In this document: positions 34,401 to 42,911 of the stretch, piece by piece
Numbering within the stretch: the first letter of the stretch is position 1
How the letters are laid out: every line of letters begins with the position of its first letter
NCBI GenBank assembly: GCA_003216135.1
Contig: QCJI01000004.1
Location: 1-59,509, forward strand
Source of the DNA: Prochlorococcus sp. AG-409-A22
GTDB taxonomy: Bacteria; Cyanobacteriota; Cyanobacteriia; PCC-6307; Cyanobiaceae
Reading direction: 5' to 3'
Length of the DNA stretch: 59,509 nt
Notes under the pieces: generated by a model
What the model was told of the DNA's origin: nothing
What the model saw: only the letters and a program-made list of their open reading frames with translations
Databases searched by the model: none
Made by a program: the position numbers and the translations under genes

Positions 34401-34952
34401 TCTCCAGTTAGTATTTCACATTTAGAGGAAGTAAAAGATAGAACAAAGGTTTCACTAGTAGCGATGATTCCTGAATTAAAGCAAATTACAACAAGAAAAG
34501 GAGATAGAATGGCTATAGTTCAATTGGAAGATCTGTCAGGTAGTTTTGAAGCAATTGTTTTCCCAAAAACATATTCAAGATTATCTGAATTCTTATTAAT
34601 GGATACTAGACTTTTGTTTTGGGGCACTATTGATAAAAAAAGTGATAAAACTAAATTAATTATTGATGATTGTAGAGAAATTGATAACTTAAAAATGCTA
34701 GTTATCAACCTTGAAAGTTATCAAGCTTCAGATATAAGAGTTCATAATAAGATAAGAGATTGTTTAGTTAAATTCCGAGCAGCTAGAGAAAAATGCGGAA
34801 TTAAGATTCCTGTATTAGCGGCCGTTAAGCAAGAAAATTCAATTACTTATGTAAAATTCGGAGAACAATTTTGTGTTGGAGATATTGTTGGTGCTTCTAA
34901 ATTATTGGAAGAGAATTCTTTTAAGGTTAATTTGAAATCTTTAGTTTCTTAG
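31455..34952 (+). CDS. dnaE: DNA polymerase III alpha subunit
   Basis: 1165 residues from the ATG at 31455 (MAFVPLHNHSDYS); a TTG two codons upstream is less likely. Order: PHP domain (HNHSDYSLLDGASQ, ALTDHGVMYG), then the C-family polymerase core with GPGRGSAAGSLVAYAL and the catalytic PDIDTDFCIDRR, the KPNSLEDISSILALYRPGP finger region, and near the C-terminus an OB fold (VAMIPELKQITTRKG). This is the replicative polymerase subunit. Its 3' end meets the convergent PAM68 gene, separated by one base. Confidence 0.97.
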   Translation: MAFVPLHNHSDYSLLDGASQVSKIVDRASELGMDSIALTDHGVMYGVLDLVKKCKEKGIKPIIGNEMYIINGSINDPQPKKEKRYHLVVLAKNHIGYKNLVKLTTISHLNGMRGRGIFSRPCIDKFLLSQYKEGLIISTACIGGEIPQAILKGKIDLAENIALWYKKLLGNDFYLEIQDHGSIEDRIVNVELIRIGKKHQIEVIATNDSHYISNMDVESHDALLCVLTGKLISDQKRLRYTGTEYIKSEKEMLSLFKDHIDDESIKKAVNNTVEISRKIEDFDLFGTYRMPTFPLKEDKDSLSLLTRISTEGLLKRLKKSSIEEVSEIYKKRLSSELEIINDMGFPDYFLVVWDYIKFARDNSIPVGPGRGSAAGSLVAYALQITNIDPVEHGLLFERFLNPARKSMPDIDTDFCIDRRNEVIDYVSRRYGDDKVAQIITFNKMTSKAVLKDVARVLDIPYGEADKLAKLIPVVRGKPYKLKEMIEKNSPSQEFRDKYINDERVKRWIDLALRIEGTNKTYGVHAAGVVIASDPLDELVPLQRNNDGQIITQYSMDDIESLGLLKMDFLGLKNLTMIDKTISLIKESTGQKININELPHNDDKTFDLIGRGDLEGIFQLESSGMKQVVKDFKPNSLEDISSILALYRPGPLDAGLIPKFINRKNGKEKIDFPHPFIKSILTETYGIMVYQEQIMKIAQDLAGYSLGDADLLRRAMGKKKVSEMVKHKNLFVEGSIKNGVEEKIANDLFDQMVLFAEYCFNKSHSTAYGAVTYQTAFLKAHFPVAYMAALLSVNSGSSDKMQRYISNCYAMGIEVISPSINFSGIDFTIKKDQILFGLSAIKNLGDSAIRNIISNREKLGNFKSLSDLCDRLPSNVLNKRNLESLIHCGALDEFSENKNRAQLFSDLEYVIEWASSRNRDRISGQGNLFDSVKTYSEPQFSQSQHSKVDDYSLIEKLKLEKQLLGFYLSDHPLKHLSKPAKLVSPVSISHLEEVKDRTKVSLVAMIPELKQITTRKGDRMAIVQLEDLSGSFEAIVFPKTYSRLSEFLLMDTRLLFWGTIDKKSDKTKLIIDDCREIDNLKMLVINLESYQASDIRVHNKIRDCLVKFRAAREKCGIKIPVLAAVKQENSITYVKFGEQFCVGDIVGASKLLEENSFKVNLKSLVS

Positions 34953-34953
34953 T

Positions 34954-35400
34954 CTAATTACTTTCTTCAAAGTTTTGTGAGGCAGGCTTAAAAGCAGCTT
35001 TAGCTCTTTTTATATTCAATGGGATATTTTCTAGTCCCATAAAACTTCCAGGTTCTTTATCCCAACTAGCTGATAAAATTCCAAAACTTAAGCCAGCTAG
35101 GCCTAATAAGAAGAATAAAGCCGATATTGCAATAGTTGCTGAAGGAGCTATTTCTGCTATATTTTTTGTCACAATGATATAACTAACAATAAATACAGAC
35201 ATTCCTAAAATTGTAGGTATTCCTGTAGTAAAGAAAATCCTTCTTGCCATCCTGTCAGCTACATATTTTGGTATTCCACTATTTGAAGTATTTTTCTTAA
35301 CAACGATGGGAGTTTTTTTATCTTTATTTTCAAAAACATCTTCCTCAGCTATTTTTTTCTTCCTTTTACTCGTATTCTTTTTGGTTTGTTTCTTTTTCAT
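34954..35400 (-). CDS. PAM68-like photosystem II assembly protein
   Basis: A 148-residue protein. The N-terminal 40 residues are basic and low-complexity. SGIPKYVADRMARRI is followed by two membrane spans (about residues 57-77 and 86-108) and SFGILSASWDKEPGSFMG, the diagnostic PAM68 tail. In plants and Synechocystis PAM68 promotes early photosystem II assembly and D1 maturation. It lies 9 bases downstream of rpsO on the same strand and ends one base from the dnaE stop. Confidence 0.85.
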   Translation of the reverse strand: MKKKQTKKNTSKRKKKIAEEDVFENKDKKTPIVVKKNTSNSGIPKYVADRMARRIFFTTGIPTILGMSVFIVSYIIVTKNIAEIAPSATIAISALFFLLGLAGLSFGILSASWDKEPGSFMGLENIPLNIKRAKAAFKPASQNFEESN

Positions 35401-35409
35401 TAAAGGAAG

Positions 35410-35679
35410 TTATCCCCTTATTCCAATCTTTTTAACTAAATCTTGATATTTTTGTTCGCTTTTGCCTTTTATGTAAGAGAGTAATCTCTTTCTTTTCCCG
35501 ATCATTTTTAGCAATCCTTGTCTTGATGAGAAATCATGAATATTACCTTGAAGATGATCACTTAATTTTGATATTCTTTCAGAAAGCATTGCTACTTGTA
35601 CTTCAACAGAGCCTGTATCTGTAGTATGAACTTGGTGTGAGTCAATAATTTTTTGTTTTTCTGCTGTATCTAGAGACAT
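35410..35679 (-). CDS. rpsO: 30S ribosomal protein S15
   Basis: An 89-residue protein, exactly the usual length. [66 protein letters not shown] are the classic S15 blocks. It binds the central domain of 16S rRNA early in small-subunit assembly. PAM68 follows on the same strand, which might link translation and photosystem assembly only by co-transcription. Confidence 0.97.
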   Translation of the reverse strand: MSLDTAEKQKIIDSHQVHTTDTGSVEVQVAMLSERISKLSDHLQGNIHDFSSRQGLLKMIGKRKRLLSYIKGKSEQKYQDLVKKIGIRG

Positions 35680-35711
35680 AAAATTTATCTATGTAGCTTT
35701 ATCTTACTATG

Positions 35712-36395
35712 TTATTGGCCTAAATTACTATTATTATCTAGATGGTTCATAGCAAGTTTTAATATATATTCAAATGAAATTTTATCTTTTTCTAGTATTG
35801 AATTTTTATTTTTATTAATTTCCTTGATAAGAATAGGAAATAATTTTTTAATTTCTTTATTTGTATAATTTAGAGACTGGAGTGTTAAATCAATATCTTG
35901 CAAAATTGAATTGATTTCATTGTTTTCTTTTAATAAATTACTTTTTTTTAATTCTTCATTGCCTTTTATTCTCATGTTTGATTTATTTTTTAACTCAAGG
36001 ATTATTCTTTCAGTCATTTTTTGACCAACCCCTTGCACCGAACTAATTAATTTCTTATCTTTAGAGTCTATTGCATTAATAATTTCATCTATAGAAAATT
36101 TGTTCAATAATGCCATTCCTATTTGTGAACCTAACCCCTTTATATTTAAAATTTCAGTAAAGAAATCCTTTTGATCTTTTGAAATGAAACCATATAAATA
36201 ATCTGATTCTTCTTTTTTGATGTGTTTTAACCAGAATACTAAGCTTTGATTAGTTATTTCATTTGTCTTTAATTTAATATAAATAGACTCTAAAATCTGA
36301 ATCTCATATCCTAATCCCTGACAATTTATTACAATATAAAATTTGTTATTAGTTTGCCATAAATCTACAAGCTCACCTTTTATCCAGCTAATCAA
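35712..36395 (-). CDS. ruvA: Holliday junction branch migration subunit RuvA
   Basis: A 227-residue protein. The N-terminal OB fold starts MISWIKGELVDLW. The tandem helix-hairpin-helix region carries ILNIKGLGSQIGMALLNKF and VQGVGQKMTERIILELK. The C-terminal helical domain III, which contacts RuvB, is low in complexity here (KNKNSILEKDK) and makes the protein slightly longer than the roughly 200-residue norm. Its ATG follows the stop of the upstream secreted-protein gene directly, so both share a transcript. Confidence 0.93.
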   Translation of the reverse strand: MISWIKGELVDLWQTNNKFYIVINCQGLGYEIQILESIYIKLKTNEITNQSLVFWLKHIKKEESDYLYGFISKDQKDFFTEILNIKGLGSQIGMALLNKFSIDEIINAIDSKDKKLISSVQGVGQKMTERIILELKNKSNMRIKGNEELKKSNLLKENNEINSILQDIDLTLQSLNYTNKEIKKLFPILIKEINKNKNSILEKDKISFEYILKLAMNHLDNNSNLGQ

Positions 36396-36749
36396 TTAAC
36401 CTCCAGCTGCGTCGCAACCAATTTTACTTCCAAGTACAGCACCTAGTGGAACAGCCCACCATCTTCCTTTTCCTCTTGACATTGTAGCTCCTGCCCCCCC
36501 GCCTAGGAGTGCTCCAGCTATTTTCCCATCAATACAATCATTATCATCTCTTTTCTCAGAATTATCTCCATCACATGGAATTTTCACATCTATTTCATAA
36601 CTTTTTACATAGCCTGGATTTGATTTTGTCCCAGGAATATATTCTTCCCTATATTCAGTTCTAGTACATGTTACAGATTTAGGTGTTGAAGCATTCAAAT
36701 GAACTAAAGGATAAAAAATAAAAAATAGTGCAAAAAAGTAATACTTCAT
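36396..36749 (-). CDS. Secreted glycine-zipper protein
   Basis: A 117-residue protein. A signal peptide (MKYYFFALFFIFYPLVHLNA) is followed by a soluble part with Cys (VTCTRTEYREEY) and an acidic linker, then a glycine zipper: CIDGKIAGALLGGGAGATMSRGKG and VPLGAVLGSKIGCDAAGG. The zipper resembles the 17-kDa surface-antigen type of outer-membrane or periplasmic lipoproteins, although no lipobox Cys is seen. Four cysteines could pair. The gene's stop directly precedes the RuvA start codon. Confidence 0.65.
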   Translation of the reverse strand: MKYYFFALFFIFYPLVHLNASTPKSVTCTRTEYREEYIPGTKSNPGYVKSYEIDVKIPCDGDNSEKRDDNDCIDGKIAGALLGGGAGATMSRGKGRWWAVPLGAVLGSKIGCDAAGG

Positions 36750-36772
36750 ATTGAAAATATCTTTTTTTTATT

Positions 36773-37660
36773 TTAAATGTTTTTAAGAATATTGCTAGTA
36801 GAGATAATAGTTCCTAATAAAACAAGTATAGAACCAAATATAAAATTGAAATTTATTAATTCACTAAAGAATAAAACACCCCAAATGGATCCAAAAAATA
36901 CCTGTAAATAATTTATAGTAGAGGCCTCTGACGCAGGTAACTTCTTTAATCCTATAGTTAAAAAAGTTTGACCCAATTGTGTAAATATACCAATTCCTAT
37001 TATCCAAAATAAATCATTTAGATTAGGTGTAACCCAATTTCCTAAAACAATAGGAAACAAAGTAATTACTGAAACTAACGGAAAATATTTAATTATTATA
37101 AAAATATCCTCAGTAGATGAAAGCTTCTTAACGGTTACGTAAGCCAAGGATGTGGATATTGCTCCAAGAAATGCAATAAGAATTGCAGATTTCTCAATCT
37201 CAACGTTTATATTTTCTAATTGTGATTGATTTAATATTACTAAAATGCCTAGCCAACCTAACATTAAAGCAATTAATGTATTCTTCGTTATTTTTTCATT
37301 TATAAATATACCTGCAAAGATAGATATGAAAATAGGATATGTATATTGAATAACTGTAGAAATACTAAGAGGCATATTTCTTATTGCGTAAAATATACAT
37401 ACTAATGCGACAGTTCCAAGGATTCCTCTCAAACAAAGTAATTTGCGATTTTTTCCCCATGGATTAATTTCTTTTTTCTTTAATATCCATGAAGTAATTA
37501 ATAAACTTATCAATGACCTAAAAAAAACTAATTCATATATGTTTATCCTTTCATCAATTTGTTTTACACATACTGTCATCAGACTAAAGAATAATGAAGC
37601 AAAAACTAAATTAAACTTATTAAATAAATTATTTTTATCAACATATTTATAGAACTGCAT
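36773..37660 (-). CDS. EamA/DMT-superfamily transporter
   Basis: A 295-residue membrane protein with about ten spans in two EamA repeats. The first repeat shows FYAIRNMPLSISTVIQYTYPI; the second shows GLKKLPASEASTINYLQVFFG. Both carry the Pro/Ser-rich helix 4 signature of drug/metabolite exporters. Substrate unknown; amino acids or nucleobases are typical for the family. It ends 24 bases before the glycine-zipper gene. Confidence 0.85.
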   Translation of the reverse strand: MQFYKYVDKNNLFNKFNLVFASLFFSLMTVCVKQIDERINIYELVFFRSLISLLITSWILKKKEINPWGKNRKLLCLRGILGTVALVCIFYAIRNMPLSISTVIQYTYPIFISIFAGIFINEKITKNTLIALMLGWLGILVILNQSQLENINVEIEKSAILIAFLGAISTSLAYVTVKKLSSTEDIFIIIKYFPLVSVITLFPIVLGNWVTPNLNDLFWIIGIGIFTQLGQTFLTIGLKKLPASEASTINYLQVFFGSIWGVLFFSELINFNFIFGSILVLLGTIISTSNILKNI

Positions 37661-37754
37661 TTTAAAAAAGTTTTATTGTGAAATTAAGTAGATTCTTTTT
37701 TGATTTTGAACTATAACGAATAAATTATTGCTTTTTTCAAATTAAATATTACAT

Positions 37755-39788
37755 ATGGTGCGTTCTATCCATCCAAGAACCATAGAGGAAGTTAAGGAAA
37801 AGGCAGATATTGTAGATGTTATTTCTGAGCACATTGTTCTAAAGAGAAAAGGTAAAGAGTTTGTTGGAATTTGCCCTTTTCATGATGACACAAAGCCATC
37901 TATGACGGTTTCTCCTTCTAAGCAATTCTATTATTGTTTTTCTTGTGGAGCAGGAGGTAACTCAATTAAATTTTTAATGGAGTTTACACGAGCTAATTTT
38001 TCAGATGTTGTTCTTTCTCTTGCTAAAAAAAATAATATAAATATAGAAAGTCTTGATGGTCCTCAGGACGAGGCTTATAAAAGACAATTATCAAGAAGAG
38101 AAGAGCTTTATAAAATTTTAAGAATATCAAAAAACTGGTTTAAATCTCAATTACATAATTCCTTGGGTAAAGAAGCTTTGAATTATTTAATATCCCAAAG
38201 AAAATTAAGTAGAAATATTATTAATGAATTTGAATTGGGTTTTGCTCCTAATTCATGGAATGATTTATTGAATTATCTTTTAAAGGTAGAAAAATTACCG
38301 TTAAATTCAATATTAAGTTCAGGAGTTGTTATTTCTAAAGATAATTCTGATAAAAATTATGACCGCTTTAGAAATAGATTAATTGTTCCAATTCATGATA
38401 TGCAAGGAAGAGTGGTTGCCTTTGGAGGAAGATCTTTAGATGGTCAGGAACCTAAATATCTTAACTCTCCTGAATCAGATGTTTTCGAAAAAGGTAAAAT
38501 GTTGTTTGGATTCGAAAAAGCTTCAAGCATTATTAGAAAAAGTGATAAAGCAATTATCGTTGAAGGGTACTTTGATGTTATTTCTCTTCATTCAAAAGGT
38601 ATTACTAATACTGTGGCCTCTCTTGGAACAGCGCTAAATAAATATCAAATATCACAACTATGTAGGTTTACTGATAATAAAAATATAATACTCAATTTTG
38701 ATTCTGATAAAGCTGGCATACAAGCCACAAAAAGGGTAATAAAAGAAGTTGAGAATTTGTCACTTCACGATCAAATTAACCTAAAAATTCTTCAACTAAA
38801 AAATTTCAAGGATCCTGATGAATATTTAAATATACATACACCTGAAGATTATTTTAATTTAATTGATAAAGCTTCTTTTTGGATTGATTGGGAGATTGAT
38901 CAGATTTTCAATAATAAAGATTTAACTAAATCTGATATTTTCCAAAGTGTTATTTCAGCATTAGTTAAGTTATTAAGTAAATTACCACAATCATCTACTA
39001 GAACTCATTATTTACAAAAAGTCTCTGAAAGATTAAGTCAGGGACAAGCCAGATTGGCGATACAGTTTGAGCAAGATTTAAGAAATCAGGTAAAAGGTTT
39101 TCGTTGGCATGGAAGATCAAAGAGATTTGAACAACCAAATGAAATTTCCAAGCGTGAAAAAAATGAATCTGAAATAATATTTTATTATCTCCATTGTCCT
39201 AATCTTAGGTTCTTTATTCGCGAGGAATTACTTAAAAGAGAAATTAATGATTTCAATTCCGACTACATTCGTATTATATGGGAAGCAATTTCAAAAATTG
39301 AAGAAGATAATTTAGGTACTAACTATTTAAAAAAATTTCAAAAATCTGATAGCCAAAAATTATCTAAAGAATTTTCAAGTCTTAACTTAATTTCTTTATT
39401 ACCAGATCACTTGGCAATTAATAATTCTGAGTTATCAAACAAAATTAACATTTTTATTAATCCAAATGAGCTATTTTTAACTATGTTAAAAAGTCCCAAA
39501 AACAATTTACTGGGAACCCTATCTCTTCTTGAGAGGTACAAATCTCTAAAAAGATGCAGACACTTGATCGAATCTTGGAGTTCTCAACGATTAAAAACTT
39601 TAGAAAACTGTATATCTATACTAATAGATAATTCCTCCTCAGAAAACACTGATTCTAATAAAGAGATCGATGAACTTTTTAATGAGTTAAATTCAGATGC
39701 TATTAAATTTCAAGATTTATATTATACAGAAAGGCAACATATAAATTCTCTAGATAAGCAACGTTGTGGTAATTTTATTGCCAGCTAA
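37755..39788 (+). CDS. dnaG: DNA primase
   Basis: A 677-residue protein. Zinc finger: C40 and H43 in GICPFHDD, C61 and C64 in YYCFSCGAGG. The catalytic core has FRNRLIVPIHDMQGRVVAFGGR; the TOPRIM domain is IIVEGYFDVISLHSKG followed by LNFDSDKAG. The C-terminal third is the helicase-binding domain and is poorly conserved. It makes RNA primers for replication. Length is within the cyanobacterial range. Confidence 0.95.
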   Translation: MVRSIHPRTIEEVKEKADIVDVISEHIVLKRKGKEFVGICPFHDDTKPSMTVSPSKQFYYCFSCGAGGNSIKFLMEFTRANFSDVVLSLAKKNNINIESLDGPQDEAYKRQLSRREELYKILRISKNWFKSQLHNSLGKEALNYLISQRKLSRNIINEFELGFAPNSWNDLLNYLLKVEKLPLNSILSSGVVISKDNSDKNYDRFRNRLIVPIHDMQGRVVAFGGRSLDGQEPKYLNSPESDVFEKGKMLFGFEKASSIIRKSDKAIIVEGYFDVISLHSKGITNTVASLGTALNKYQISQLCRFTDNKNIILNFDSDKAGIQATKRVIKEVENLSLHDQINLKILQLKNFKDPDEYLNIHTPEDYFNLIDKASFWIDWEIDQIFNNKDLTKSDIFQSVISALVKLLSKLPQSSTRTHYLQKVSERLSQGQARLAIQFEQDLRNQVKGFRWHGRSKRFEQPNEISKREKNESEIIFYYLHCPNLRFFIREELLKREINDFNSDYIRIIWEAISKIEEDNLGTNYLKKFQKSDSQKLSKEFSSLNLISLLPDHLAINNSELSNKINIFINPNELFLTMLKSPKNNLLGTLSLLERYKSLKRCRHLIESWSSQRLKTLENCISILIDNSSSENTDSNKEIDELFNELNSDAIKFQDLYYTERQHINSLDKQRCGNFIAS

Positions 39789-39803
39789 TAATCTCTTCTT
39801 GTT

Positions 39804-40271
39804 TTATAAACAATACTTTTTAAGCATTTCCTTTACTTTTTTTGGTTTGTCTTCCAAAATATAAGCCTCTACTTCCTTCGCGTAATTCCCTGCAAATTTT
39901 GAAGTTGAGAAATCTAATGCTTTTCTTTTACTCTTATTTAATTTAGTTTCTAATTTTTTTATATCGCCCACTGTTTTATTTCCATTACATTTTTGTACAA
40001 CATGAGTTGCTTCATGCCTTAATGCTTTTCTTATGGCCCTTTCAGTTTTGAAATTATCCTTAATTGAATTGTTTTTTATTTCCTTGAAATTTGTTTTTCT
40101 TTTTGCATTTTCAGTACATATTACTATTTTATTTTCTTTAGGTTTGTGTAGACCCTTTATTTCTTTGTTTATTAAACATTCAATTTTATTTTCTTCAATA
40201 AGATAGTTTGCCTTTACTAATAATTCTAGAATTTCTTTATCTAATTTACTTAAAAATATAATAAATTCCAT
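39804..40271 (-). CDS. Putative HExxH zinc protein in the umuDC operon
   Basis: A 155-residue, Lys-rich soluble protein. RKALRHEATHVVQ contains HEATH, a textbook HExxH zinc-binding and catalytic motif, followed about 40 residues later by KEVEAYILED, a candidate third ligand and active-site Glu. No signal peptide. Its start lies 14 bases downstream of the umuC stop on the same strand, so it probably belongs to the damage-inducible operon. Family not recognised; metallopeptidase activity is inference. Confidence 0.55.
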   Translation of the reverse strand: MEFIIFLSKLDKEILELLVKANYLIEENKIECLINKEIKGLHKPKENKIVICTENAKRKTNFKEIKNNSIKDNFKTERAIRKALRHEATHVVQKCNGNKTVGDIKKLETKLNKSKRKALDFSTSKFAGNYAKEVEAYILEDKPKKVKEMLKKYCL

Positions 40272-40285
40272 ATTAATTTTTGTTT

Positions 40286-41572
40286 TTATATAACTATAGT
40301 TGGAATTTTTCTTATATCTGTTGTTGATGTGCGACTTAATAAATTTCTATTGATTGTCCATTCTTTTGTCTTTTTTGTAATCGCCCATGTAATTGCTTTT
40401 TTATTATATTTTTTATTCAATGAATCAATTGTTCTCATAAGATTTTCTGATTTCTTCATATCTTCCTGAGATTTGTAAGTGATAAGTGATTGCTGTAAAT
40501 ATTGGCATTTAGTTAGATCCTGCATTAAAACGCCCGCCTTTGATAATTTATACTCAGGATTATAAATTTCTTTAGATAATGCTACTACTATTTTTAAAAT
40601 GACATTTGTGTTGTCTGTTGCATTTATAAGTTTTTTATGGACAATTCTTTGATAATTTTGACTTGAATATTTACTAGTTCTTGCAAATACACTAATGGCA
40701 GATGTTTGTAAGCTTTGACTTCTCATTTTTTCCGATGCTCTTACCGCATAAATGGCTAATGCTTGAGTTAAATCTTCTAATTTTGTGATAGGAGTACTGA
40801 AACTTCTACTCACCTGAATTTCTCTTTTTGACTTATTATTTTTTTCTACGGGTAGACATTTATAACCTTTTAATTCTAATTGCAATCTTTTCCCTATGAT
40901 CCCTAGTTTCTTAAAGATTTCATTTTCTTTCATATCTATTAATTCTTGTGCGTTTTTAATACCTTTACTTTTTAACCAAATAGATGTTTGTTTTCCAATT
41001 CCCCAAATTTTATCTACACTAATTTCTTTAAAATAGCTATTCTCATCTTCTTTTCTAGCTAAATCAAATATTCCTGCTGAATAATCAATATTTTTAGCTA
41101 ACTTGTTAGCAACTTTTGCCCTTACTTTGTTCTCCGCTATTCCTATTGTTAGGGTGATTCCTAGATTTTGATATGTTAATGTCCTTATTTCTCTTGCCCA
41201 AGGATATAGATTTTTATCATTAGGTCTAGAAATTGAGACAAAGGCTTCATCAATAGAATAAATCTCAATCTCTTCACAGTAATTTTTTAATAAATTCATT
41301 AGTCTCTTACTCATATCAGCGTAAAGTGAGTAGTTAGAGCTTAAAACTGCTACCTCTAATTTATTTAACCTTTCTTTCTCTTTGAAATAAGGGCTTCCCA
41401 TTTTAATTTTTAAAGCGCGAGCTTCGGGACTTCTTGCAATAATGCATCCGTCATTATTAGATAAAATTACTAATGGTTTATTTCTTAAGTGAGGGTTTAT
41501 ACTTTGTTCACACGAAGCGTAAAAATTATTAGCATCTATAAGAGCTATTGCTTCAGTAATTGAAATATTCAT
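40286..41572 (-). CDS. umuC: Y-family DNA polymerase V subunit UmuC
   Basis: A 428-residue protein. The first metal-ligand motif ALIDANNFYASCE, the DGCIIARSPEAR fingers segment and the catalytic EIYSIDEAFVSI identify a Y-family polymerase; IGIAENKVRAKVANK and the C-terminal little-finger region follow. The length agrees with E. coli UmuC. It performs translesion synthesis with processed UmuD. Its ATG overlaps the umuD stop by 4 bases (ATGA). Confidence 0.93.
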   Translation of the reverse strand: MNISITEAIALIDANNFYASCEQSINPHLRNKPLVILSNNDGCIIARSPEARALKIKMGSPYFKEKERLNKLEVAVLSSNYSLYADMSKRLMNLLKNYCEEIEIYSIDEAFVSISRPNDKNLYPWAREIRTLTYQNLGITLTIGIAENKVRAKVANKLAKNIDYSAGIFDLARKEDENSYFKEISVDKIWGIGKQTSIWLKSKGIKNAQELIDMKENEIFKKLGIIGKRLQLELKGYKCLPVEKNNKSKREIQVSRSFSTPITKLEDLTQALAIYAVRASEKMRSQSLQTSAISVFARTSKYSSQNYQRIVHKKLINATDNTNVILKIVVALSKEIYNPEYKLSKAGVLMQDLTKCQYLQQSLITYKSQEDMKKSENLMRTIDSLNKKYNKKAITWAITKKTKEWTINRNLLSRTSTTDIRKIPTIVI

Positions 41573-41985
41573 AAGAAGCTATGTATTGAATAGATGACAA
41601 CCCCCCATATCTGTATATCAATATGATTCTTAAATCTGAAGTCTGGATAATTAGGATTCTCTGCTTTTAAATATAATTCGTTGTTTTTTATGGACAATCT
41701 TTTTATTGTAAATTCTCCGTCTACCATCGCAATGATAATATTGCCTGTTTTAGCTCTTAAACTCTTATCTACTATTATTAAATCGTTATCTTTAATTCCT
41801 GCATTAACCATTGAGTGACCTTTAACTCTGAGAAAAAAAGTACTAAAAGGATTAGATATTAAATGCTCATTTAAATCAATATTTTCTTCTGTATAATCAT
41901 CAGCAGGAGAAGGAAAGCCTGCGGATATTGAATCACTTAATAAGGGAATTTTTAATCTTTCAGAAGCTAAACCAAATGAATCCAA
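41569..41985 (-). CDS. umuD: UmuD-type autoproteolytic protein
   Basis: A 138-residue protein with a TTG start (complement of 41983-41985). The cleavage site Ala22-Gly23 (SISAGFPSPADDY) and the Ser58 (VKGHSM) / Lys95 (FTIKRL) dyad are intact, close to S60/K97 of E. coli UmuD. RecA-stimulated self-cleavage yields the active polymerase V accessory form. It lacks a DNA-binding domain, so it is not LexA. A palindromic operator lies just upstream. Confidence 0.92.
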   Translation of the reverse strand: MDSFGLASERLKIPLLSDSISAGFPSPADDYTEENIDLNEHLISNPFSTFFLRVKGHSMVNAGIKDNDLIIVDKSLRAKTGNIIIAMVDGEFTIKRLSIKNNELYLKAENPNYPDFRFKNHIDIQIWGVVIYSIHSFL

Positions 41986-41997
41986 GACCTGTCATGA

Positions 41998-42013
41998 TAG
42001 TATATATGTACTA
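41998..42013 (-). promoter_or_regulatory. Palindromic operator upstream of umuDC (probable LexA box)
   Basis: TAGTA (41998-42002), 6 bases, TACTA (42009-42013) form a perfect inverted repeat. Just outside it CTGT (41990-41993) and ACAG (42015-42018) add a second dyad. It is 13 bases upstream of the umuD start codon. The half-site AGTAC...TACT resembles the cyanobacterial LexA box (RGTAC N3 DGTWCB) more than the E. coli one. Confidence 0.6.
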
Positions 42014-42088
42014 TACAGCAAAAGGTTTGGAATTGGTTGGTTGTTGGAATTTTATGTATTAATTTAAAATTAATTCTAACCTTTTCCT

Positions 42089-42505
42089 TTAGGCTCGATG
42101 GTAAGGGTAATTGCTAGAAATAGATAAGGCTCTATAAATTTGCTCCAATAAAATTAATCTAGCTAATTCATGAGGGAATGTTAGGCGAGAAAGACTTAGT
42201 AAAAGGTCAGATTGCTTTTTAACATCAGAACTAATACCATCAGCATCTCCAAGTAGAAAAATAATTTTTTTATTTTTAAAATTTAAAAGTAAAGAAGTAA
42301 GTTCAATAGAATTAAACTGTTTACCTTCCTCGGTGAGACTGATAATAATATTGTTTTTGAATCTAAGATTATTTATATTAAAACTCTTTAACTCATTAAT
42401 GTTAAGAGCTGGCATTCTTTTTTTGTATTGATTAATTCCATCTCTAATCCAATTTTTTTTAATTTTCCCAATAGCATAAATTGATAATCTATTAGTCTGG
42501 AGCAT
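42089..42505 (-). CDS. rlmH: 23S rRNA pseudouridine-1915 N3-methyltransferase
   Basis: A 138-residue SPOUT methyltransferase. The N-terminus [21 protein letters not shown], the SAM-knot segment [14 protein letters not shown] and the C-terminal [30 protein letters not shown] are family-defining. The conserved HR pair at the C-terminus is intact. It modifies helix 69 of 23S rRNA. A shortish form but close to the usual 155 residues. Separated from a small acidic gene upstream by 20 bases. Confidence 0.93.
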   Translation of the reverse strand: MLQTNRLSIYAIGKIKKNWIRDGINQYKKRMPALNINELKSFNINNLRFKNNIIISLTEEGKQFNSIELTSLLLNFKNKKIIFLLGDADGISSDVKKQSDLLLSLSRLTFPHELARLILLEQIYRALSISSNYPYHRA

Positions 42506-42525
42506 CAGTAAATATTTAAATTAAG

Positions 42526-42855
42526 TTATTCTTCAAGAAGATAATTAAATTCATCATATAATTCTTCTTCAGTTGTTAAATTATTTGAATGATTAGCGAT
42601 CTGAGAATTTGTACTAATGAGATCATTTTCAGAGTCTCTTAGTGAAAGATTTACTTTAGAAGTTTCGTTAAGGCTTTCTGCATTATCAATTAAAGAATAA
42701 AAAATTTCACTAGGATCTTCTAATTTAGTAGAATTTTTGATTTTCTCCTGATTTCCAATTGCATTTTTTCTAGTACTTATACTATTATCATTAGCTAAAG
42801 AATTATTTTTAATAAAATTATTGAGTTTATCTAAATTTTTCTTTGATAAGCTCAT
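42526..42855 (-). CDS. Acidic, low-complexity protein of unknown function
   Basis: A 109-residue protein (MSLSKKNLDKLNNFIKNNS) rich in Ser, Asn, Leu and Glu. The C-terminus EEELYDEFNYLLEE is strongly acidic. No signal, no membrane span and no recognised family. Helical coiled-coil-like patterns are possible. It precedes rlmH on the same strand and is divergent from rsmA (57 bases between the starts). Confidence 0.5.
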   Translation of the reverse strand: MSLSKKNLDKLNNFIKNNSLANDNSISTRKNAIGNQEKIKNSTKLEDPSEIFYSLIDNAESLNETSKVNLSLRDSENDLISTNSQIANHSNNLTTEEELYDEFNYLLEE

Positions 42856-42911
42856 GATATAAATTAGATAATAAATGCATATTTAATTTAAACATATTAT
42901 TTCTCCTTTTG

